IMG/VR virus record: IMGVR_UViG_3300044731_000425
Span: 1-63,326 of that record
From: a virus
DNA length: 63,326 nt
Strand: one strand, 5' to 3'
Shown: one piece after another, positions 40,301 to 52,300 of the stretch
Layout of the letters: each line of letters starts with the position of its first letter
Numbering within the stretch: the stretch's first letter is position 1
Notes under the pieces: generated by a model
Told to the model about the DNA's origin: nothing
What the model saw: the letters and a program-made list of their open reading frames with translations, nothing else
The model's database searches: none
Translations under genes and position numbers: made by a program

Positions 40301-43300
40301 AGCAATAGAATCAAATCGTCTAAGGTTTAAATAGTTATGCGCTCTAATTGCAGCCATATCTTCTACTGACATAGAAGGATCATTAGGCAACAGAATACCT
40401 GTACCAAACCAATTACTATCATCATTTAAGAGATTAGGAACTTGTCTAGCGCCATTATCACTTAATATGAACTTAGTAGTCATATCAGTAGGTTTTATAT
40501 CCGAGTATCCGATAGCTTCGCCTTGCTTTCCAAAAGTATACCTTAACTGCTCCATAGTATACTGAGATGTGCCAGCTATAGGCGTTTCAGAAATATCAGG
40601 AGTCCAATCAGACATTTCTCCAGTATTATCCCAAGAGTATTTCCCTAGCGCTGTCCTAACTAATTGGCCTGCACCACTAATGCCCTTCATCATTAATTTA
40701 TTGAAAGCAGCTATATTATAACTCTTACCATTATAAGCAACAGAAGAATTTGAAGGCAATCCTGATGTAAATGCAGAACCTAATGAATCCATTATAGGCG
40801 CATATTCAGATTTCCAGTAATGTCCTGTTGGATTTCCAGCAGCATCATAGGTCTTTAGTTTACCAATTGCATCAAAGAAACCTTTGTTACTAGTCGTAGA
40901 ATATTTTCCAGTTTCAATACCTTTCGCATAATCACCTAGATTAACACCTTCTGGCATTCCTTTCCCAAAAGTACCAGCTCTAATTTGATTCAGTACATCA
41001 GCATACTCAGCAGTTTGCTTAGCAGGAATAATATACTCACCATTCGAAATTCTAATAACATTAGAATCAGAGGTACCTGTCCCTGAGCCTTGGAATATAC
41101 CACCACCTATTTTTGCATCAGCGTTAGGCGTACCTGTTACACCACCTGTTTTAAAGATACTTGAAATAAATTTACTAAAATCTAATTTATCTAAGCTTTT
41201 AAACCCAGCTGCAACCCAATCCCACACAGCGCCACCGACAACTTTAGCTTGGTTCACCCAACTACTAGGTTCGAAAGCTGGCATCTCAAAGTCTCTAAAC
41301 CACTGGGTTAGGCTATCGCCTACTGTAGTGCCCATGTCGACAACACCACCCCATGTGAATGTGGCTAAATCTTTAATTTTACTTCCTACCGTTGCCGAAA
41401 GATCTGTAGCTGTTGACCACAACCAATTACCTTTTGTGGTGACAAAACTTGTAAGAGCTGTCCCAATATCCACAGCATTTGTCCAAACCCAATTAGCACC
41501 TTTGGCTAAGAATGCTTTAATATTCGCGCCAACATCTATTGCCTTTGCCCATGCCCAGTTTGCAGACTTATCAATAAACGCAGTAATACCCGCACCAAGG
41601 TCTGTTGCTGTTGTCCATGTCCAATTTGCAGCTTTGCTAAGATAAGTTTTTAAGCTTGTTCCAATGTCTGCAGTACCGTTCCAGATTATTTTACTTGTAT
41701 CTGAGATGACCGCAGCAGTGCTGCTGACAACCTGCTTACCTACATCCAAAGTCCCAGTTATAAAGCTACCGGCCTTTGTTGTAAACCATGAACCAAGACT
41801 GCTGGAAATATCTGCAATACCTGACCATGTTATATTAGCCGCAGTGCCTAGCCAGCTTGTAACACTTTTACTTATATCTACAGTACTAGTCCATGCCCAT
41901 TTTGCAATAGTTGGAACAGCCTTACTAACGCTATCACCTATATCTACTGCTGTTGACCATAACCAATTTCCTGCAGTTTTAAGATATGTACCTACACTTA
42001 CAGAAATATCTGCACCTGTATTCCAAACCCAATTACCTGCTTTCGATAAATAAGTTTTGAGACTTTCCCCTATCTCTGCAGCTCCAGACCAAACGATATT
42101 AGATGCAGTGCCTAGCCATGTTTTTAAATTGGCGCTAATATCAACAATTCCTGACCATGCAATTTTCCCAGTTTCAGCTAACGTTGAACCGACTGTATTT
42201 ACAACTTGTGAACCGACATCTAAAGTACCAGTAATAAAACTACCGGCCTTTGTTGTAAACCACGCACTAAGGCTTGTAGAAATATCAGCAAGACCTGACC
42301 ATGTAATATTGGCAGCAGTTCCTAACCAGTCGGTGACACTTTTACTTACATCTACAGCTTTTGTCCATGTCCAATTACCTGCAGTACCTATCCAAGTACC
42401 AATGCTTGAACTAACATCTGCAATACCTGACCATGTTATATTTGCTGTCTCTTTTAACCATGCTGTAAGACTTGAGCTGATATCTACAATACCTGACCAT
42501 GCGACTTTTCCAGTCTCAGCTAGTGTTGCTCCTGTATCAGTTAACACTTGCCCAGCATTTGTAAAGAGAGTTGATGCATTAGTACTGATCCAGCTCCCTA
42601 GTTTTGTTCCAATATCTACGGTGCCTGTCCAAAACTTGCTACTTGTTGTGTCTATCCAGTCACCGATTTTTGTACCTACTGCTACTGTCCCTGTCCAAAA
42701 GTCAGAAGCTTTTGTGGTAATCCAATCTCCAGCTTTCGTACCTAAAGCTACAGTACCTCCCCAAAAGTTATTGGCACTTGTACCTATCCAATCCCCAACT
42801 TTTGTACCTAATGCTACAGTACCTGTCCAGAATTTACTAGTGGTTGTACCTATCCAATCTCCAGCTTTCGTACCTAAATCTATAGAGCCTTTCCAAAAGT
42901 TATTTGCGGCTGTTTCTATCCAAGTTTTTGCGCTGTCAGCCAAATCAATAGCACTTGTCCACGCCCATGTGATTCCTTTACCAATATCGGCACCAAGATT
43001 TACAGTACCTTTCCAAAGCGTTGCAGCGTTTGTAGTGACCCAAGTACCAATACTGGCGCTAATATCTACAGCAGTATTCCATGCCCATTTAGCATTATCT
43101 GTAAAGAACCCGCCAACCTTAGCGCCAACATCTACAATACCGGTCCATGCCCATTTAGTGGTGTCTGTAAAGAAATTCCCAACCTTCTTACCGACATCTA
43201 TAATACCATCCCATGCCCATTTAGTGGTGTCTGTAAAGAAATTCCCAACCTTTTTGCCAACATCTACAATACCGGTCCATACCCATTTAGTGGTGTCTGT

Positions 43301-46300
43301 AAAGAAATCCCCAACCTTCTTACCAACATCGATAACACCGTCCCATACTAATTTTGCATTTTTCGAAATAGAGTCTCCAAGTGCAGCACCAACATCAATA
43401 ATGCCACTCCATGCCCATTTAGTGGTGTCTAAAAAGAAATCTCCAACCTTCTTACCGACATCTATAATGCCACTCCATGCCCACTTTCCAGTATCCGCAA
43501 AGAATGTACCGACCTTTTTACCGACATCTACAATACCATCCCATGCCCATTTAGTGGTATCTGAGAAGAAATCTCCAACCTTAGAGCCGACATCTACAAG
43601 ATTAGTCCATGCCCACTTTCTAGCGTCTGCAAAGAATGTACCAACTTTCGATCCAACATCAATTAAGCTATTCCATGCCCATTTAGCACTGTCTGTAAAG
43701 AATGCACCGACTTTAGTACTTACGTCAATTAAACCATTCCATGCCCACTTTCCTGCGTTTGCAAAGAATGCACCGACTTTAGTACTTACGTCAACAAGAC
43801 CGCTCCATGCCCATTTAGTGGTATCTGAGAAGAAATCTTCAACCTTAGAACCGACATCAACGATACCATTCCAAGCCCACTTTGCATTCTTCGAAATGAA
43901 ATCTCCAATTGCAGTACTAACATCAACGATGCCATTCCATGCCCATTTAGCACTGTCCGAAAAGAATGTACCGACTTTAGAGCCAACATCAATAAGACCG
44001 TTCCATGCCCATTTCCCGGTATCTGAAAAGAATTTAAGAACTTGCTTACCGACATCAACACCAACACCAGTTAAAGATGTAACAGGGGTACTACCGCCTG
44101 CGGCTGCAGCTAACTTATCCCAAAGACTTGACCCTTTAGCTGCTGAATCAGATAAATCAGTTGCTGACTTATTTAATTTAAATGCAGAAGTATCTAGAAT
44201 TTCGGTATCAATAGTTACATTGGTTTGAGTAGGTTTTTCTAAGACAGGGATATTAGAGAATAAAGGACTTCTTGTTTCTGCATTAGCAATCTTATTTACC
44301 ATACCACCTAATGCAAACTTAGGAAGTTTATCATTATTAATAGCATTAATCAAATTACCATATTTAGCAGTTGATTTAGCATTTATAACAAATTCACCAT
44401 TGGATAATTTAGCCATTATCGAATCAGATGTACCAGTTCCCGGGCCTACTATCGGACCGCCCTCTGCAAAGCCAAAGAAATTACCAACATCATTTTTAAA
44501 GAAACTGCCGACACTCTTAGAGAAATTACTAGTTGCAGCAGAAGCAGTAGTAACTCCTGGAATAGAATTAATACCCTTATCAAACATCTTAAAGATGCCT
44601 TCACCAAGGCCTGATGCCATGTTTTCAACAGCACCGCCTTTACCAAAGCCTAATGAATTAGTTACACCAGTAGAAAAAGAGTTAATAGTAGAGTCGATTA
44701 AATTTTGTTTGAGTTTAGAAGCAAAGGTTTGGAATGCATTTTGTCCACTATCTTTTTCGCCACGTAACAACCCTTTAAATGCGTCTGTAAAGCCAGTAGT
44801 TAATGTGCTAGAAAAGGCCTTTCCAGCGTCTCTTGCTGCTCTAATACTAGCCGCTGCAACTTCTGACTTGTCCCCCATATCCTTGATATCATCGCCAAGA
44901 CTAAGAATTTTACCTGCTGTATCAACAGTTGATTTACCTGCTTTTGCGTCAACAGCCATTTGATATTCTAAATCAGCTTGTTGATGGACTAATATGCCTG
45001 TTTTAACCTTATCTTCTTCTGTCATAAGATCAATATTTTCAGCGCTTAATCCGCTATATTCTCTAAGGAATGCTGTAATATTTCCTGTAGAAGCTTTACG
45101 GAATGCATCCATTTCTTTTAAGGTAGTAGGCATTGTGTTTGCAGCCAGACCTTTATTAGTACCTTCGACACCTGCAGATGCATTTAGTCTATCTTGGAGA
45201 AACTGCTCAGTAGGTTTACCAGCTTTAATTGCAGCATCTATATCAGCTTTTAATTGATTAATTTTACCGGCAACAGTTAATGCATAATTCTTAAGCTCAG
45301 TATTCATACCTAAGAATGCGTCTTCAGTAAAGCCAGCTTCAGTTATTAAAGTCTTTTGTGTTTCACGACCTAATGCGCCACCTGCTTTAACTAAATCAGC
45401 ATTAGCAGTGTTTAATGTTTCTTGATTATTAGCCGCTATCTTATATGTTTCAATCCATAATTGAAACGCAGAAGCCATTTCATCTTTTACTGTATTAGCT
45501 TTTAATGCAACAGTATTTAATGTTCCATCAACTTTAGTTACTGGGGCAGATGTATCAGCAACAGGAGCGCCCTTAAGATACCCATACACATCCCTAAATC
45601 TGGAAATTTGATTTTGGGTCTCTGTATTATTATAGCTATTGCCAAAGCCTACATTATAACCGCCTGCAGTCATTGCAAGATCTTCGTTATTTCTTTTCAA
45701 TCCTGACTTATAGTATTTAGCACCTGCAAATATATTTTCACGAGCATCTGTATAGTCATTAAGCTTATGCCATCTAGGCACTAATTGCATAACACCAATA
45801 GCACCTTTATCACTTACAGCATCTTTCTTTAATCTGCTTTCAACAATTCCTAATGCTTTTAAAGCTATCCAATCAACATTGTATTTAGTTGCCGCTTCTT
45901 TGAAGATTGCATCATATGTTGAATTATTTAGTTCTTTGGCACTGAATCCTTCTGGGACTGCCATGCTTGACGCTTTTGGCATCGGTGCCAGCTCTGACTG
46001 CGGAATAGCTGTTTGTGGGGACTCTGCGGTACCGCCTGTGGCCGGCTTTCCTGCAATTAGGTCAGTGACAGCCCCACGAAATTCTGAGGCACCTGACTTG
46101 ATATCTGCGCCAGCTGTGAGAAGCATTTCAGAGAAACTTTGAGGTGGTGTCAATTTGCCAGCAATGTTTAAATTAGCAAACTCTTTACCAAATCGCGATT
46201 CCATTCCAGATAGGATATCCTTAATCGGCATACCACCTTTAAGTTTATCTGTTGCAAAATTATACATTTCACCTGACATAGAGTCCATCTTTTGCAATGC

Positions 46301-49300
46301 TTCAGCAAAATAAATTGTATCTGCACGATTCTTAAGCTCTACCTTTTGTGTAGTTGGTAATGCAGCATATTGAGATGCATTGATATTTAAATCAGGTAAT
46401 CCCGATTTGATTTTCTCAAATGAAGAAGTAAACCCGTCTGTTATAGTCTCCTTAAGGCGCGTCTTCATATCTACGAAGAAACCTAAGAATGACGTATGAG
46501 ATTTTAGATTTTCAAAGCTAGTTGCAAGTGCTTCAGTTGAAGAAGTCATATCAGACTCTTTCATAGCTTCTTCTAATGCAGTTTTATATTGTGTAGCAGT
46601 ACCTGATAATTGTGCCCATAATTTAGAGGGCAACCCTGCCATCAACGCTGTAGACATATTAGAGCCAAAAACTTCATTTACTGTAGAAGTTTTCGAAGTA
46701 AGATCTGCAAAACCTGCTTTGATCTCTTCTCTGCGTTTCTCAGCTTTAGCTAATTCTATGCTAAGTGTTTTAATTTTACCAGTATCATTACCTGCTAGTT
46801 TAATATCAGAGTTTAGATTAAAGATTTGCTTATCAACACTATCAATTTCTTTCAACAAGTCTACACTGACTGCCCTAAACTTACGAGGAGCATCTAGCCC
46901 AAATTCTGGGAATTGAATCTCTCTGTGCGCTATCGCAGCTTCTGCTCGAGCTAATTCATCTTCATAATTATTTATTAATCCTTGTGGATCTCCACCTGCA
47001 ATTTTATATTTACCATCTCTAAGATCTTGAATAGCATTCTTAAGTCTAGCAATGTTAGTAGCCGCCTTATCAGCGTCGGCTCTTCCAAAATCTTTAAACA
47101 CTTGTTGATAGTTAATGCCTGATGTTTCAATATCTTTTAAACCTTGCAAAGCTTTGGCAAATGGATCAGTATCTTGAAATCTTTTAGTATCGGCAGCAAG
47201 TTGAACCATCCATAAATCTATATTCTCTAAATCGTATTTTCGCTCTTCAAGACGTTTATTATAATTATCAGCTGCCGTTGCATTTTCTCTTTCAACCTTA
47301 ATCCATTCAGCAGTATCTTTTAAAAATGGATTAGGTTTATCTTCAGGTTTGGTTAAAGTAGCTTCTATATTTGCCCTAGCTGCTACTACTTTTAATGCAA
47401 ACCTATTCAACGATTCTGCAGTAACCTTATCATCAATAGGGATAATAAGAGGCTCTTTAAGTGCAGGTGGTAAAAATGAACTCAAATCTCTTGTAGTAGC
47501 CTTAGGTAAAAGAGAAAATTTATTAGGCGCCCCTAACATATTTAATGCAGGGATATCATATATTGAAGGCGTTTTGATAAATGCAGGGTTTACAGATTTA
47601 AATGGAACTTGCTCAGGAGCATTTACTTCTTTTATATTTAAATCACGAGGAGGACTTTGGACACCTCTTTGCACATTAGTCCTTAAATCATTACCCACAA
47701 GCGCACGACTAATTCTTTCAGGTGATGTAGTCATCATCTGCCCGTAAGTAGCCTGCTTGATATCAAGAGTTGCTTTTTCATTTACAAAACGTAATGCTTC
47801 TACACCTCTAATTCCAAGCTTCTCTATATTTTTGGCTAAAGCTACTGGACCAATTGTTGCAGTATCAGCTGCCATTTCTTGTGCAAGTTTAGCTTCTCTT
47901 TCAACAGCTCTTAATGTAGATAAAGTTGCGTTTCGATCTTTAGTACTGAACGTATGATCGAGATGGTCTTTTAATCTTTTAGCTTCTAACCCTAATTGTT
48001 GCAATCTTGAAATTGCAGCATTATTTTCAGATTCAGGTAATATATCATTAGCGGTTATACTTACATTAGCATCTTTTAAATTACCTACTAATGAACTTAC
48101 AAGATTAGTGTATATTTGTTCATCTGCAAGCGCTTTTGCAATTTCTTTTGCACGTGATACGAATTTGCCTAAGGCATCTACTGATTTTTCAAAATAAGAG
48201 ATATCAACTTTTAAATCTGGACTGCCTAAAAGATTCTGCATAGACATAGAACTCAGATCTTCATTTATCTTTGTTGTATATTTATATACATCATTACTTG
48301 CAACTGCAAGACTCATTTTGAAATTTTCATCAAGACCGGGCAATTCACCTAATTTAACAGCTTCATCCGCCATTGCCTTAAGTTCAAAAATACGTGCTTT
48401 TACTGCATCTTGCTCAGGTGTCAAGTACGCAGTACTCATAGTCATTTCACGTGCAGAAATTGTTCCGCTTGCTTTTGAACCTTTCCGCGTAGGTAGAGAT
48501 AATGAGTCTGCGCCACCAAACACTTCATCAAGACGAGTTGACCGCTCCACTGTAAAATTCTTAAAAAGATCTACAGTTTTCTGCATATTGAACCTAGATG
48601 CTCGCATTGCTTCTGCAGCTTTCTTATTTAATACTTCAGCTGCTTTCTCTGCATCTTTTTGTAAAGCTGATTTATCACCAGAACCGCCTTTATCCTCAGC
48701 ATTCTTTAAAGCTTCCATAGAAGATTTAAATGTTTCTTGAGCCTTGGTGTATCTCTCAAATATCTGAGGATCTTCAATATTAGACTCATCAATTAGCCTT
48801 GCATCATACTTAAGAGAAATTCCATATTGAGTAGCAGTGTCAGCTTCACTTTTTAGTAATCCAGTCTTTTTATCTTTTGCTGCTGAATGGATCCCAAGTA
48901 TCTTTTTAACTTTTTCGTATATATCATCCAAGGCTCCCATTAATGTGCCGTTACTACCCATTAAATACATTGCAAGAATGCCGCCTGTAAGCGCAAATAT
49001 ATTAAAGCCTAAAAATAATCTTGGAATAAATTTTGCAATAGTGATAAAGAATGAAGTAATTTTAGGGATAACCATTGAACTGAACATCATGGCTAATCCA
49101 GCGCCAATACCTGCACCTGTTTCTCCACCAATCTTATTTCCTACATAAGCACCTGCCGCCCCTGCTGCAACGAGAGTGGTAGCGGTTGCTCCAGCACCTG
49201 CAATACCTTTAGTTAATGCGCCCTTAGCACCTAGCAATGCTCTATTAGGATTTGCCATATAATATTGCATGTAGCTTGCTTGGTTCATTGGCAATCCGCC

Positions 49301-52300
49301 ATAACTTCCCATGCGGTTAAAATCTTTGCGTCTATCTGCTGGAGTCATTCCTGCATATTGCGCTTCAAGATCTTTTTGCAATAATTGCTTCTTTATGGCA
49401 GCATTACTAGTATATAAACTTCTATCAACATTAGCAGGAGTCAATCCTTGTGAAATCTTTGTATCTAATACGTTATTAGCAAGTTCTTTTGCTGCATTAA
49501 ATCTACTACGTTGTACACCAACAACACCTGCTGCAATTGCTGGAATTAATCCACCAAAGAGTGTAGCTGCTACGTCCACGTGAGAACCACCCAGTTCGAA
49601 AGAACCCATAAAGGCTTTTCTTCCGCGTTCACCGGCCTTCTTAAACTCGTCAGTACTTTCTAAGAATGGTATACGAAATAAAACTGCAGCGCCAACACTG
49701 ACTATGGCTGCCCGCCAAGTAGATATAAATTTCAGAGTATTAACCATCAGGGCTAAAGCTTTGGTCATCAATGTTATTCTATTTGTTAGACCAGTAAGGC
49801 CTCCCATTGCGCCTGCTACTTCTGCTAACCATAGGGATACAAACTTACCCCCCATTGTTTCTCTTAAAATAGCTGTTGCACGTGCCATTGCATATAATTC
49901 AGCTGTATATAGTTTAAGTCTTGGAACAAATTTGTCTGGACTAGTTCTGGCAAGTATTTCACCTTTTTCTTTTACAGTATCAAATACTTTTGTTAAATTA
50001 GGAAACTTTTGGAATCCTTGCTGCAATACAGTTCCTGCTCCGCTTGTAATAGGCGCTGAGCTTTCTTGTAAGAATCTAGCAAACCCTCTAACTGCTGTTT
50101 GGCCTTTAGTTTCTGGACCTTTACTTGGATTAGGCTCAAAAGCGCTTCTGAACCTATCAAAACGAGATGTTCGTTCTTCTTTATAAGTTCTTTTTCTATT
50201 TCTAAGATCTGCAGCAACTGCTTCTGCCATAGTTCTATCGGACATGCCTTGTTTTAATTCAGAGCTATATTTACTGATATTAGCGCCTAAGTTCTTGACT
50301 ATACTACTACCACCGATCTTACTTGCTAGCTTATCTAGAATAGGAGATGCTTGACGCATCGTATCCCACAACGCACTTACATAGAGACCTGTATAAGACT
50401 TCATGTTTAAGCCAACAGACTTTAATCCTGATGTAGCTGCAATACCTTGAAATGCAAGTAATTGATTACCTAAAGCTGCTAATGCTGCTCTAAATAATGT
50501 AATAGGGCTTAATGCTAATTGCAAATTAATCAGAGGTTTATATAGAGCTGTTAACGCCCCAGCTAGTAGTGCAATACCGCCAATAGCTACTTGGCTAGGT
50601 GTGAGACTGTCCCACATGCCTTTTAAACTTGTTGGTAAGATATCTGAAATATTTTGAATAAGATTTTTAAGACCATTAGTAATAGATAGTGATAATCTGT
50701 CATATCCGTATCCTACTTCATCTGCAATCTTTTGTAATACAGTATGGCCTGTACCACGACCTGTCATTTCTCTGAAACTAGGAACAGGAATTCTATGATA
50801 CGGTTTTACAGTTTCAGCACGAGGTTTGTTTATTAAGTCTGTAGGTGGCCCTTGTGGAGCTTCTTGAATACCTCTGTAAAATGTCTCACCATTCAATGAA
50901 GGTGTCATTGTATCAGCGCTTGACATATTAGAAAATGTTAATGCACCAAGTGCTGCTACAGCTAACATAATCCATTTTACAATAGGATGCCCAAACGCGG
51001 ATGCAAGAAGTGGTGATACCGCTGCAAATCTTGTTGTTGCATAGTTATAGGCACTTTCAATAGAATTATAAAAAGCTCCTAATGAAGTTGCGGGTATTCC
51101 TGTTGGTCCAAAAAGTAATCTAGAAAAGAATGTTCCCGTACCAGTGCCAGTAAATGCAGAAGCAAAACGTTCTCTCATACCTGCAAATAAATTAGCAAGT
51201 ATAGAAGGATCTCTTACCATGCTGCCTAGCATTCCAAACATTCTTACAAGATTGCCTCTTATAGTACCCTCTGGAAATAGCATAGATAATTCGCGCATTA
51301 CCGGATATATAATTTTAGATCTAATTGCATCAATACCGCTTGGCCCCATTAACGCTAATGCAATTAAACCGCCTTGCATATATGCATGCCCTAAAGGACT
51401 ATCATAGAATACTTGATCAAACATCCCTAATTGATCAGCAACCAATGCGACCATTGCACTAGAACTTACTACATTGCCTGAACTAAAGAATGAGGATGAC
51501 GCACGACTCATTGCAGTTTGTGGTCTAGACTGGTATCCAACTCCAGGAGGTAATGGTGGCCCCATTCCTACGTGTGCAGGGTTAGTCATTAAACGTGTCA
51601 TATTGTGGCCAGCAACAGCAGTATTTGCCATTGTTCCACCAAAGAATGAACCAATAGAGCCTGTTACTTTGAATATTCTAGAAATTTGCTTTTCAAATAT
51701 TCCTAATGTAGATAACATTTTAAGAGCGGGTCCGCCAAATAGTAATGCACCAATCAAGCCACCAGCTGTACTAAACTGAAATAGATCCAGTATCCCATAT
51801 ACCATGCTCGCAACAGTACCTACAATTGGGATACTCTTCAAGAAGCCTTCAACAGCACCGCCAATGAATCCTAACAGATTAGATATAATTGCAGGCAAGT
51901 CCGCTAATATTCCTAATAAAACTGTTCCAGCTACTTTGCCTGCCACTTTGCCAGCTTCTACAGAGAAGCTAACACCAAATCTTACATCAGCAAATACGTT
52001 AGCAAATGCTAGCCCTGCAGCAATAGCGGCTCTTAAGAATAAGCCACCAAGCATAGAAGTAATTCTATTTTCTGGCAGTAATAGCGATACAAAAGCTAAT
52101 CCAAAAACATTAGCAAAAGCTGTTAATGAATGTTTTAATTCTTCTGGCAACCCATCAAATAAGTTTTTAGCAAAGTCTTTAGCTATTTCAATAGATTTTC
52201 TAAAATTGCCTGTTGAGATGCTGATTACAAAATCACTACGTAAGGTATCTGCGACTATGCTTCTAATTTTTCTAAAGCTACTTACAACACCGTCACCAAT

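Noticed and set aside
41330-44035. CRISPR-like array
   Set aside because: The 66-base period is in frame, has no spacer/repeat structure and encodes a continuous 22-residue protein repeat.
42057-44228. A 723-residue open frame on the plus strand
   Set aside because: It is antisense to the tandem repeats of the tape measure gene. The repetitive codon pattern keeps the opposite frame open, giving a low-complexity His/Pro/Ser/Val product with no domain and no ribosome site.
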